Origin: Defluviimonas salinarum | GTDB taxonomy: Bacteria; Pseudomonadota; Alphaproteobacteria; Rhodobacterales; Rhodobacteraceae | Direction of reading: 5' to 3' | NCBI RefSeq assembly: GCF_026013545.1 | Contig: NZ_JAPDOG010000001.1 | Span: 37,815-101,814, forward strand | DNA: 64,000 nucleotides | In this document: positions 48,808-56,923 of the stretch, one piece after another | Layout of the letters: each line of letters starts with the position of its first letter | Position numbering within the stretch: the first letter of the stretch is position 1 | Position numbers and translations under genes: made by a program | Notes under the pieces: generated by a model | What the model was told of the DNA's origin: nothing | Database searches by the model: none | What the model saw: only the letters and a program-made list of their open reading frames with translations

Positions 48808-50277
48808 ATGAGCGCACCCGTCGCCGTGACCTTCACCGCCACCGATTTCGATGCCCTGACCGCTGCCACAGGCCGGATAGCCGTGATCCTCGCTCCCGAT
48901 GCGCGGCCCGGAACGGTCGCGCGCCGGCTCGACCGGCAGATGAAGGGGGCGATCACTCGCGCGATGGAAGGCAAGGCCTGGGGCAAGCTCAAGCCCGGCG
49001 AGGCGATGGACCTGGGTTACCCGGCGGGGCTTCAGGCCGAGGCGGTGCAGCTCGTGAAGCTCGCCCGCCGCGCTTCGGTCGCGGAGGCGCGCAAGGCCGG
49101 TGCCGCGATCGGCAAGGCTTTGGGCGAGGGTGGCGTAACGGTCCTTGCCGCGAACCATCCGCGCGCCGCCGAGATCGCGCTCGGCCTCGCGCTTCGGGGC
49201 TACGAGTTCGCCGAGTACCGCACCGCCGAGAAGCCCGCGAAGGGCGCGGCGGTGGTCATGGTCGACAAGCCCGAGGATGCCGGGGCGGCCTTCGCGCCGA
49301 TGGCGGCGGTGGCCGAGGGCGTCTGCTTCACCCGCGATCTCGTCAACGAGCCCGCCAACGTGCTGACCACCAGCGATTTCGCCGACCGGCTGGCGGCGAT
49401 GAAGAAGCTCGGCCTCGCGGTCGAGGTGCTGGAGGAGAAGGATCTCGAAAAGCTCGGGATGCGGGCGCTTCTGGGCGTGGGGCAGGGGTCGGAAAGCCCC
49501 TCCAAGGTCGTCGTCATGCAGTGGAACGGCGGCAGGAAGGGCGAGGCGCCCTTCGCGCTCGTCGGCAAGGGCGTGGTGTTCGACACCGGCGGCATCTCGA
49601 TCAAGCCCGCCCTGGGTATGGAGGAGATGACGATGGACATGGGCGGCGCGGGCGTCGTCGCCGGGGTGATGCGGACGCTCGCTCTCCGGAAAGCCAAGGC
49701 CAATGTCGTCGGCCTCGTCGGGCTCGTCGAGAACATGCCCGACGGCAAGGCGCAGCGGCCGGGTGATATCGTCAAATCGATGAAGGGCGACACAATCGAG
49801 GTTATCAACACCGATGCCGAGGGGCGGCTCGTGCTGGCCGACGTGCTCTGGTACGCGCAGGAGCGGTTCAAGCCGACCGGCATGATCAACCTCGCGACGC
49901 TCACGGGCGCGATCATCATCGGGCTCGGCCACGAGAACGCGGGCGTGTTCTCGAACGACGACAAGCTCTGCGCGGCGTTCCTGAAGGCGGCGGACGCCGA
50001 GGGCGAGGGCGCCTGGCGGATGCCGATGGGGCCGGCCTATGACGAGCTGATCAAGTCGCGGCTCGCCGATATCAAGAACACCGGCGGGCGGCCCGCGGGC
50101 TCGATCACCGCGGCGCAGTTCCTGCGCCGCTTCGTCAAGGACGAGACGCCGTGGTGCCATCTCGACATCGCCGGGGTGGCGCTACCGCCGAAGGAGACCG
50201 TGCTCGCGCCCAAGGGGGCGTCGGGCTGGGGGGTGATGGCGCTCGACCGGCTGGTACGCGACATGCTGGAGGGCTGA
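48808..50277 (+). CDS. pepA: leucyl aminopeptidase (M17)
   Basis: 489 residues. Releases N-terminal amino acids from peptides; in some bacteria also binds DNA at recombination sites. N-terminal alpha-beta domain to about 165, catalytic domain with VGKGVVFDTGGISIKP, MDMGGAGVVAGVM and the M17 signature NTDAEGRLVLADVLWYA, which carry the two-metal ligands. Overlaps holC by one base (TGATG), so pepA and holC are coupled. Confidence 0.96.
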   Translation: MSAPVAVTFTATDFDALTAATGRIAVILAPDARPGTVARRLDRQMKGAITRAMEGKAWGKLKPGEAMDLGYPAGLQAEAVQLVKLARRASVAEARKAGAAIGKALGEGGVTVLAANHPRAAEIALGLALRGYEFAEYRTAEKPAKGAAVVMVDKPEDAGAAFAPMAAVAEGVCFTRDLVNEPANVLTTSDFADRLAAMKKLGLAVEVLEEKDLEKLGMRALLGVGQGSESPSKVVVMQWNGGRKGEAPFALVGKGVVFDTGGISIKPALGMEEMTMDMGGAGVVAGVMRTLALRKAKANVVGLVGLVENMPDGKAQRPGDIVKSMKGDTIEVINTDAEGRLVLADVLWYAQERFKPTGMINLATLTGAIIIGLGHENAGVFSNDDKLCAAFLKAADAEGEGAWRMPMGPAYDELIKSRLADIKNTGGRPAGSITAAQFLRRFVKDETPWCHLDIAGVALPPKETVLAPKGASGWGVMALDRLVRDMLEG

Positions 50278-50738
50278 TGGGCAACGCGCTCTTCTACCAC
50301 CTGACGCGGTCTCCCTTGGAGGCGACCTTGCCGATGCTCTTGGCGAAGTCGCTGCAGGCGGGCTGGCATGTGGTGGTGCGGGGGCGCGGGGCGGAGCGTC
50401 TCGACTGGCTCGACCAGAAGCTCTGGCTCGGGGGCGAGGAGAGCTTCCTGCCGCACGGCATCGCCGGGGGGCCGCATGACGCGCTGCAGCCGGTTCTGTT
50501 GACCCTCGGGGCGGAGGCGCCGAACGGCGCGCAGTGCCTGATGGCGGTCGATGGCGCTGAGATCGGTCCGGAGGAATGCCGCGCGCTGGAGCGGGTCTGC
50601 GTGATCTTCGACGGTAACGACCCGGCGGCGGTCGAGCGCGCGCGCGGCCAGTGGAAGGCGCTGACCGGCGCCGGCGTACCGGCGCAGTACTGGAGCGAGG
50701 AGAGCGGCCGCTGGCAGAAGAAGGCGGAGAGCGGCTGA
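50277..50738 (+). CDS. holC: DNA polymerase III chi subunit
   Basis: 153 residues, close to the 147 of E. coli. Links the clamp loader to SSB. MGNALFYHLTRSPLEATLPMLL start, WHVVVRGRGAERLDWLDQKLW, LPHGIAGGPHDALQPVLLT, QWKALTGAGVPAQYWSEESG: the standard chi pattern. Translation coupled to pepA through TGATG. Convergent with the GT25 gene. Confidence 0.95.
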   Translation: MGNALFYHLTRSPLEATLPMLLAKSLQAGWHVVVRGRGAERLDWLDQKLWLGGEESFLPHGIAGGPHDALQPVLLTLGAEAPNGAQCLMAVDGAEIGPEECRALERVCVIFDGNDPAAVERARGQWKALTGAGVPAQYWSEESGRWQKKAESG

Positions 50739-50747
50739 AGCCGGCGG

Positions 50748-51530
50748 TTACGCGATGCGAAACTCGGCGATCCGTTTTTGCGACCGACCAAGCCCTCGCA
50801 GCCGTTTTCTGAGCAGGATGGCCGAGACGCGAAGGCGGCGGAGCTTGTAGCGGAGCCAGTCGCCGGCCGAATCCACCTTCGGCCGCGGCGCGTTCGAAAT
50901 CGTGGTCTCGGCAACCTCGGGCGTGATACCTTCGCCCCGCGGCAGGAATATCGCCTGCATCGCGCAGGCCGGCTCGACCTGGTACATGCGCAGTCCGACG
51001 GTCAGATTGATGGCGGCATCCGCCGGCGGCAGGAGACCTGGCAGACTCGCGAGCAGCCGCCGCGCGCCGTCGGGCCAGAGCAGGTACGCCGCGGCCCCGG
51101 CGCTGTCGCGGAACACCTCCGCCAGCATGTGACCCGTCGCGCCGATGGCAACGCGCCGGCCGAGGAGCTTGGGGAGGGTGAAGGTCTCGAGCGTCACGCA
51201 GTCGAGACCGGATCTGTGCTGCAGCACGTCAAGCACGGCGGCAGTGGCGGGGCCAAGCACCGCGTCGTCCTCGAGGATGAGCCGCGGTTGGGTACCGGCG
51301 GCCACCTCGGACCAGGCCTGCCGGTGGCTCAGGGCGCAGGCGATCTCGCTGGCCCTGAGCGGCCGGCACCACGCTCTTTGCCACCGCGCGAGATCGGCGG
51401 CCTGAATCCCGGCAGCGTTCACGGCATCGAGGAGCCGGTGCGGAAGCCCGAGCCGGCCAAGCTGCGCCTCCTGCATCGCCCGCCGGGCCGCGGCGGACCG
51501 AAGGCTGATGACGAGCGCCTCGACGGTCAT
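50748..51530 (-). CDS. glycosyltransferase family 25 (LPS biosynthesis)
   Basis: 260 residues from ATG 51530 (MTVEALVISLRSAAARRAMQ), preferred over ATG 51584 because CAGGAGG lies directly upstream. GT25 motifs: LGRLGLPHRLLDAVNAAG, CALSHRQAWSEVAAG, LILEDDAV (DxD-like metal site), HMLAEVFRDSAGAAAYLLW and the C-terminal RSQKRIAEFR. Probably transfers a galactose-type sugar to LPS core or a glycan. Codon use like its neighbours; no partner gene adjacent. Confidence 0.85.
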   Translation of the reverse strand: MTVEALVISLRSAAARRAMQEAQLGRLGLPHRLLDAVNAAGIQAADLARWQRAWCRPLRASEIACALSHRQAWSEVAAGTQPRLILEDDAVLGPATAAVLDVLQHRSGLDCVTLETFTLPKLLGRRVAIGATGHMLAEVFRDSAGAAAYLLWPDGARRLLASLPGLLPPADAAINLTVGLRMYQVEPACAMQAIFLPRGEGITPEVAETTISNAPRPKVDSAGDWLRYKLRRLRVSAILLRKRLRGLGRSQKRIAEFRIA

Positions 51531-51605
51531 GGGCGGCGCCTCCTGTTTGGGGGGCGCTGCAGGATCCGCGGCAGCGGCATTCAAGCCTGGCGCGCCGCGA
51601 TCCGG

Positions 51606-52181
51606 TCAGCGCCTCAGGATCATCCTGTCGCGCGAGAATGTTACCTCGTGGCGGCCGAGATAGCTCATTCCGAGTAGTGATGTGTCAAGTTCGCCGCCAT
51701 TGACGACGGCGGGCACGTTGGCATCGCTCACGCCGCCGAGCGCCAGCGTGTCGAGCCGCACCGGCGCGGTCGCGACGCGGCCGTTCGCGGTCATCGCGGT
51801 GCCGAAGTAGTTCAGGCCTTCGGGATCGAGCCCCGCCCGCGCGGCGTCGCGCTGGGTGAGCACGATGTCGGTGGCGCCGGTGTCGACGACGAAGCGGACC
51901 GTCACGCCGTTCACCTCCGCCATGAGGTAGAAATGCCCGTCCGCGGCCGCCGGAACCTCGATACTGTCGCCGCGGATCACCGCCTCGGCTGGGCGGGCCG
52001 AGCGGCGGATGTCGTCCCAGAGCCCGGCGACGGCGATCGCGCCGAGGAAGATCAGCCCCCAGATCGCGGCCTGCTGCGCGACCTTGCCGAGCTGCCGGCG
52101 GTTGGCCAACAGGAAATAGCCGGCGATCACGGCGAGCAGGAGCCCGAGGTAGACGAGCCGCGGAAAGTCGCCGCTCTCCAC
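51606..52181 (-). CDS. membrane-anchored retropepsin-like aspartic protease (TIGR02281 type)
   Basis: 191 residues from GTG 52181, three bases after the MarC stop. Two membrane helices (about 9-26 and 37-54) precede a single retropepsin domain with the active-site triad Asp100-Thr101-Gly102 (FVVDTGATDIV) and the LLGMSYL flap-end motif. Such proteins act as homodimers, active site in the periplasm. Substrate unknown. Common alongside MarC in Rhodobacterales. Confidence 0.88.
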   Translation of the reverse strand: MESGDFPRLVYLGLLLAVIAGYFLLANRRQLGKVAQQAAIWGLIFLGAIAVAGLWDDIRRSARPAEAVIRGDSIEVPAAADGHFYLMAEVNGVTVRFVVDTGATDIVLTQRDAARAGLDPEGLNYFGTAMTANGRVATAPVRLDTLALGGVSDANVPAVVNGGELDTSLLGMSYLGRHEVTFSRDRMILRR

Positions 52182-52184
52182 GGG

Positions 52185-52799
52185 TCAAACCATCCCGGTT
52201 TCCCGCACGCCGTCGATGACGAACTGGACCGAAAGCGCGGCGAGGAGCATGCCGAGGAGCCGGGTGATCACCACGGTCCCGGTGCGCCCGAGCAGCCGCT
52301 CGAGCGGCGGCGAGGCGAGGAAGAAGAGGAAGGTGACCGTGAGCATCGCGAACATCAGGCCGAGCACCGTCAGCGTGCCCTGCCAGCCGCCGCCCGACTG
52401 CCCCATCAGGAGGATCATCGTGGCGATCGCGCCGGGCCCGGCGATCAGCGGCGTCGCGAGCGGGAAGACCGAGGGGTCGTGATGCGGGTCGGGGTGCTGG
52501 CCCTCGCGCCGCTGGGTGCGGCGTTCGAACAGCATGTCGAGCGCGGTGAGAAAGAGCAGGATTCCCCCGGCGATGCGGAAGGCCGACATCGAGATGCCGA
52601 TGAAGCCGAGGATCGACTCGCCGAAGAGGCCGAAGAGCGTCAGGAGGCCGCCCGCGATCAGGCAGGCGCGGAGCCCGAGCCGGCGGCGATGGTCGGCATC
52701 CATGCCCTGCGTGAGCGCGATGAACATCGGCACCAGCCCCGGCGGGTCGATGACGACGAAGAGCGTGGCGAAGGCCGTGATCAGGAACGCGGTATCCAT
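52185..52799 (-). CDS. MarC-family integral membrane protein
   Basis: 204 residues from ATG 52799, six hydrophobic segments. Family motifs: FATLFVVIDPPGLVPMFI, IGISMSAFRIAGGILLFLTALDML, FPLATPLIAGPGAIATMILL and LSVQFVIDGV. The family was once linked to multiple antibiotic resistance, but that link was not upheld; transport of small amino acids or another solute is suspected. Operon partner is the retropepsin-like gene. Confidence 0.92.
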   Translation of the reverse strand: MDTAFLITAFATLFVVIDPPGLVPMFIALTQGMDADHRRRLGLRACLIAGGLLTLFGLFGESILGFIGISMSAFRIAGGILLFLTALDMLFERRTQRREGQHPDPHHDPSVFPLATPLIAGPGAIATMILLMGQSGGGWQGTLTVLGLMFAMLTVTFLFFLASPPLERLLGRTGTVVITRLLGMLLAALSVQFVIDGVRETGMV

Positions 52800-52840
52800 G
52801 CACAAGCCTTAGGGCCGGGGGCCGGTTTCGGCAAGAGCGC

Positions 52841-54697
52841 TCAGACCGCCTCCACGGCGTCCAGCCGCTCGGCCGCGGCCATCCACAGCGCCTCGGCGCG
52901 GGCAGTCGCCTCCTCGATCTCGGCGAACTTGCGGTTCCAGCCCTCGAGCTCCTGGATGCGGGCGTCCTCGTAAAGCGCGGGATCGGCGAGCTTGGCCGAC
53001 AGCCGCTCGCGCATCTCGGCGAGCTTTTCGAGCCGCTCCTCGCATTTGCGGACCTCGGCCTTGAGCGCCAGGACCGCGTCGCGCGACACCGCGCGCGCCG
53101 GTTTCGGCTTCGCCTTCTCGGCGGGCTTCGCCGCCTCGTCGCCGGCCAGGAGCTCGCGCCGGTAGCTGTCGAGATCGCCGTCATAGGACGCGACCGCGCC
53201 GCCCTTCACGAGCCAGAGCCGGTCGGCGACGAGGCCGAGCAGATGCATGTCGTGGGAGACGAGGATCACCGCGCCGGAATATTCGGTCAGCGCCTCGACG
53301 AGCGCCTCGCGGCTCTCGATGTCGAGGTGGTTGGTGGGCTCGTCGAGGATCAGGAGATGCGGCGCGTCGAGCGTCGCCAGAAGGAGCGAGAGCCGCGCCT
53401 TCTGGCCGCCCGAGAGCCGGCCGACCACGGTCTCGGCCTGGTCGGCGCCCAAGCCAAAGCCCGCGAGCCGGGCGCGAAGCTTGGGTTGGCTCTCCTCGGG
53501 GCGGAGCCGCTGGATGTGCTGCAGGGGCGTCTCGCCGAGATGCAGCTCGTCGACCTGGTGCTGGGCGAAATAGCCGATTCGGAGCTTCGATGAGCGCACG
53601 ACCTTGCCGTCACACGGTTGAAGCTTGCCCGCCAAAAGCTTGGAAAGCGTGGATTTTCCCTCGCCGTTACGGCCCAGAAGCGCGATCCGGTCGTCCTGGT
53701 CGATGCGCAGGGACAGGCGGCGCAGCACCGGCGGGCCGTCATAACCGACGGAGGTGCCCTCCATGGTGACGATCGGCGGCGAGAGCTGTTCGGGCTCGGG
53801 GAAGGTGAAGACCACCTTCTTCGCCTCCTCGGGGGCGAGGATCGGCGTCATCTTCTCCAGCATCTTGACCCGGCTCTGGGCCTGCACCGCCTTCGAGGCC
53901 TTGGCCTTGAAGCGGTCGACGAAGCTTTGCAGATGCGCGCGGCGCGCGTCCTGCTTCTTCGCCTCGGCCGCCTGCACCGCGCGCAGGGCCGCGCGCTGGC
54001 GGGCGAACTGGTCGTAGGGGCCGGACCAGAGCGTGAGCTTGCGGTTCTCCAGGTGCAGGATCGCGCCCACCGCGCGGTTCAGAAGCCCGCGGTCGTGGCT
54101 GATGATGATGACGGTATGGGGGTACCTGGCGAGATAGCTCTCGAGCCAGAGGGCACCTTCGAGGTCGAGGTAGTTGGTGGGCTCGTCGAGCAGCAGAAGG
54201 TCGGGCTGGGCGAAGAGCACGCCCGCGAGCGCCACCCGCATCCGCCAGCCGCCGGAGAAGTCCGAACAGGGCCGGCGCTGGTCGTCATTGTCGAAGCCGA
54301 GCCCCTTGAGGATCGCGCTGGCCCGCGCCTCAGCCGACCAGGCGTCGATATCGGCGAGCCGGTGCTGGATCTCGGCGATGCGGTGCGCGTCGGTCGCGGT
54401 CTCGGCCTCGGCCATCAGCTCGGCACGCTCGGTATCGGCCCCGAGCACGGTGTCGAGGAGCGAGGTCGCCGACGAGGGCACCTCCTGCGCCACGCCGCCG
54501 ATCCTGGCGCGGGTCGGCAGCGCGATCTCGCCGCCCTCGAGCGCGAGCTCGCCGCGGATCAGCCGGAAGAGCGTGGTCTTGCCGGCGCCGTTGGCGCCCA
54601 CGAGACCGACCTTGTGGCCGGCCGGAATCGTCGCCGAGGCGCCCTCGAACAGGGGGCGGCCTTCGACGGAATAGGTGATGTCGGCGATCCTGAGCAT
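52841..54697 (-). CDS. ABC-F family ATPase (YheS/Uup-like)
   Basis: 618 residues from ATG 54697 (MLRIADITYSVEGRPLF; ATG 54709 would add four). Two ABC domains without membrane segments: Walker A GANGAGKTT and GRNGEGKST, signatures FSGGWRMR and LSGGQKAR, Walker B LLLLDEPTNYLD and LLILDEPTNHLD. Inter-domain linker at about 235-310 (SRVKMLEKM), C-terminal coiled coil (about 545-615). ABC-F proteins act on the ribosome, rescuing stalled translation. Length and C-terminal coiled coil resemble YheS/Uup. Confidence 0.93.
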   Translation of the reverse strand: MLRIADITYSVEGRPLFEGASATIPAGHKVGLVGANGAGKTTLFRLIRGELALEGGEIALPTRARIGGVAQEVPSSATSLLDTVLGADTERAELMAEAETATDAHRIAEIQHRLADIDAWSAEARASAILKGLGFDNDDQRRPCSDFSGGWRMRVALAGVLFAQPDLLLLDEPTNYLDLEGALWLESYLARYPHTVIIISHDRGLLNRAVGAILHLENRKLTLWSGPYDQFARQRAALRAVQAAEAKKQDARRAHLQSFVDRFKAKASKAVQAQSRVKMLEKMTPILAPEEAKKVVFTFPEPEQLSPPIVTMEGTSVGYDGPPVLRRLSLRIDQDDRIALLGRNGEGKSTLSKLLAGKLQPCDGKVVRSSKLRIGYFAQHQVDELHLGETPLQHIQRLRPEESQPKLRARLAGFGLGADQAETVVGRLSGGQKARLSLLLATLDAPHLLILDEPTNHLDIESREALVEALTEYSGAVILVSHDMHLLGLVADRLWLVKGGAVASYDGDLDSYRRELLAGDEAAKPAEKAKPKPARAVSRDAVLALKAEVRKCEERLEKLAEMRERLSAKLADPALYEDARIQELEGWNRKFAEIEEATARAEALWMAAAERLDAVEAV

Positions 54698-54742
54698 CGG
54701 CGCCGCCATAGCAGAGCCGCCCTGCCGCTGAAAGCGCCCTGC

Positions 54743-54775
54743 CTTCATCTTGCTGCAAATATCCCCGCCGGAGGC
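54743..54775. repeat. intergenic repeat, CTTCATCTTGCTGCAAATATCCCC type
   Basis: CTTCATCTTGCTGCAAATAT followed by CCCCGCCGGAGGC. Similar elements, sharing the CTTCAT...CCCC outline with the 4446 and 38027 copies but a different core, are common between genes in Rhodobacterales (from memory). Lies in the divergent region upstream of both the ABC-F gene and ndk. It seems a second repeat family, not a promoter. Confidence 0.5.
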
Positions 54776-54891
54776 ATCCGCACCCGACGCCCGCGCCACC
54801 TTTTCATTCGTGAAGACCCATGCTAGCAGGCGCGCGGATCATCCGACGCGCGGCACGACGCCCGGCGTCCCCCAATCAGAAGGCACATCAC

Positions 54892-55314
54892 ATGGCGATC
54901 GAACGCACGCTGTCCATCATCAAACCCGACGCGACCAACCGCAACCTGACCGGCAAGATCAACGCAAAGTTCGAGGACGCGGGCCTCCGCATCGTCGCGC
55001 AGAAGCGCATCAAGCTCTCGATGGAGCAGGCCGGCAAGTTCTACGAAGTCCACAAGGAACGCCCCTTCTACGGCGAACTGTGCGAGTTCATGGCTTCTGC
55101 CCCGGTCGTGGTGCAGGTGCTCGAGGGCGAGAACGCGATCGCGAAGAACCGCGAAGTGATGGGCGCCACCAACCCCGCCAATGCCGACGCCGGTACGATC
55201 CGCAAGGAATTCGCGCTCTCCGTGGGCGAGAACTCGGTCCACGGCTCGGATGCGGCCGAAACCGCGGCGCAGGAAATCGCCTTCTTCTTCTCGGGTCTCG
55301 AACTCGTCGGCTGA
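54892..55314 (+). CDS. ndk: nucleoside diphosphate kinase
   Basis: 140 residues, standard size. Transfers the gamma-phosphate between NTPs and NDPs through the phospho-His intermediate His117 (NSVHGSDA). [15 protein letters not shown] start, [11 protein letters not shown] and [15 protein letters not shown] motifs complete. ATG 54892 is the homologous start. Followed immediately by paired hairpins. Confidence 0.97.
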   Translation: MAIERTLSIIKPDATNRNLTGKINAKFEDAGLRIVAQKRIKLSMEQAGKFYEVHKERPFYGELCEFMASAPVVVQVLEGENAIAKNREVMGATNPANADAGTIRKEFALSVGENSVHGSDAAETAAQEIAFFFSGLELVG

Positions 55315-55360
55315 CGAAAATTCTTTAAGAATTTTCGGACGATTTTTCCTTAAAAATCGT
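55315..55360 (+). repeat. paired AT-rich hairpins after ndk (copy 2), likely terminator
   Basis: CGAAAATTCT (55315-55324) pairs with AGAATTTTCG (55328-55337), loop TTA. ACGATTTTT (55339-55347) pairs with AAAAATCGT (55352-55360), loop CCTT. Both perfect. The second gives U-runs on either strand, so this can terminate both ndk and the convergent TfoX-domain gene. Same order and type as the pair at 41902-41944 read on its transcribed strand. Confidence 0.75.
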
Positions 55361-55361
55361 C

Positions 55362-55700
55362 TCAGCGCGGGCGGAGAAGCCCGATCTCATCGAGGACCGC
55401 TTCCAGCCGGGAGCGGTCCTTTCCCTTGGAGGGCATCGCCTCGGCCTTGAGCGCGTCGAAGCGGGTACGGAGCGCCTGTTTCTCGGCCCCCGCGCAATCG
55501 TTCCAGGGCCTTCCCTGAAGGCCCATGACCAGAACGTAATATCCGATGAAATGGGGGCGCGTTCCCGATTGCAGCAGCCTCAGATAGGCGGCGTCGGCGC
55601 CCATCGCCTCGATCTCCTCGGCCGAGCCGATGCCGGCGCGGGCGAAGGCGGCCTCGGAGGCGGGGCCCAGATTGGGGATCGCGGATACGGAGCGGGGCAT
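55362..55700 (-). CDS. TfoX C-terminal domain protein
   Basis: 112 residues made of one TfoX/Sxy C-terminal domain (IPNLGPASEAAFARAGIGSAEEIEAMGADAAYLRL), a helix-hairpin-helix-like fold. The N-terminal Sxy domain of competence regulators is absent. The following basic tail is KGKDRSRLEAVLDEIGLL. Stand-alone copies are frequent in alphaproteobacteria and have no assigned role. Confidence 0.83.
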   Translation of the reverse strand: MPRSVSAIPNLGPASEAAFARAGIGSAEEIEAMGADAAYLRLLQSGTRPHFIGYYVLVMGLQGRPWNDCAGAEKQALRTRFDALKAEAMPSKGKDRSRLEAVLDEIGLLRPR

Positions 55701-55758
55701 CGGGACTCCTCGGTCGGAGCCCCGAGACTAGCGGCGCGGGCGCGCCGCCCGCAAGGGC

Positions 55759-55941
55759 TCAGATCGAGGCCCAGTCGGTGAAGATCGTCGCGCCCATCTG
55801 GCCGGAGACGCGCTCGCCTTCCGACTGCTGCTGCTGCCGCGAGACCGGCTGTTCCGCGCTCTGCTGGCGGGGCCGGGGGGTGCCGACGGAAGTCTGTTCA
55901 GACCGTTCCTGGCCCGCGTCCATCTGCCTTGGGTATTCCAT
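55759..55941 (-). CDS. small Gln-rich hypothetical protein (60 aa)
   Basis: ATG 55941 follows AAGGAACGAAGAG. 60 residues: MEYPRQMDAGQERSEQTSVG, then a Gln/Arg/Ser-rich middle with a QQQQ run, and a hydrophobic C-terminus GATIFTDWASI. No transmembrane segment or known domain. Support comes from a good ribosome site, a consensus-like promoter at 56032-56060 and normal third-position GC. May be an intrinsically disordered protein; expression is unproven. Confidence 0.55.
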   Translation of the reverse strand: MEYPRQMDAGQERSEQTSVGTPRPRQQSAEQPVSRQQQQSEGERVSGQMGATIFTDWASI

Positions 55942-56031
55942 CTCTTCGTTCCTTGCAGCGCGGCCCACGGGCCGCATTCGGTAGCCTGTCCTCATGCCAT
56001 GCCAACACGTGACGGTGGCTTTGGCGCGGCG

Positions 56032-56060
56032 CAGATATGGTCGTGATCCGGCACCGTCAA
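56032..56060 (-). promoter_or_regulatory. candidate promoter and leader hairpin of the Gln-rich small gene
   Basis: On the minus strand -35 TTGACG (56060-56055), 17-base spacer, -10 TATCTG (56037-56032). The leader contains a GCGGCCC / GGGCCGC hairpin (55960-55975) about 18 bases ahead of the ATG, close to the ribosome site. Beyond these, I see nothing further in the 343-base gap 55942-56284. Confidence 0.4.
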
Positions 56061-56284
56061 GTCGATTCTGCGCCTCTTCGGCTTCCACGCCTAGCCGCAG
56101 CGCGGAAAGCCGCCGGAATGCGGGTCAATTCGGCAACAGTCGCTGTGCGCGATAGGTCACGATTGCCGATACGGAAACGGCTTCAGGCGGGTATCGGGGG
56201 GAGGCCACAACCGTCGATTGCGGAGTGAGTCTCGCCCGGGATCGGGTGGATCGGCGGCCCGGACTCGTCAGGGAAGTCAGGCGG

Positions 56285-56845
56285 TTACGCCCGGAAGGCG
56301 GCGGCGAAGGGCTCCGGCAGGTCGAACTCCGCGAGCGCCCGGGCGCGGGCCTCCGCGGACATCTTGCGCGCGGTCTTGGCGACGATGCGTTCAAGTTCCT
56401 CCGCGTTGCGGCCCTCGGCGAAGGGGGAGAAGTACCAGCGCAGGAAGGTGAAGCAGATCACGTCCTCGAGCGCCTGCACCTCGGCGTCGCGCTTGATGCC
56501 CTCCTTGCGCAGCATCGTGCCCACATGGGCGATCGTGGCCTCGTCATAGCCCGCTTCGGCCATGATCCCGCCCACCCGTCTGGCATGGAAGGCGGCGAGG
56601 TCGCGGCGCCAGGTGAGATAGCCCTCGCGGCCCTCGGGATAGTCGGAACGCGGCGAGGTCCAGCGCTCGATGTGCTGGCCGCGTGCGGCGATGCGGAGCG
56701 CATCCGAGGCCTCGGGAAAGAGTCGCTCCAGTTCCGCCGTCATGCGCTCGCCGTAGAGCCGCGCGGCCGGCGCGCCCTCGTGACGGTCGGGGTCCGCACT
56801 ATTGGCGGCGTCGATGGCGGCGAGGGTGGTGGCGAGGCGGGTCAT
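56285..56845 (-). CDS. DUF4202 protein
   Basis: 186 residues, helical, HD-like arrangement: NSADPDRHEGAPAARLYGERM, ALRIAARGQHIERWTSPRSDYPEGREGYLTWRRDLAAFHA, and VICFTFLRWYFSPFAEG. Conserved His/Arg/Glu pairs (GQHIERW) suggest a metal- or nucleotide-binding role, but no activity is known for the family. 78 bases before (downstream of) the GbcB-like gene on the same strand, so it may be the last gene of that operon. Confidence 0.85.
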   Translation of the reverse strand: MTRLATTLAAIDAANSADPDRHEGAPAARLYGERMTAELERLFPEASDALRIAARGQHIERWTSPRSDYPEGREGYLTWRRDLAAFHARRVGGIMAEAGYDEATIAHVGTMLRKEGIKRDAEVQALEDVICFTFLRWYFSPFAEGRNAEELERIVAKTARKMSAEARARALAEFDLPEPFAAAFRA

Positions 56846-56923
56846 GGCGGTCCTTCATGCGGGGGGCAGGACGCACCGTCGCAAAGCCGCCGGGCGCGGT
56901 CAAGCCGCGCCCGGGGCCGGGGG

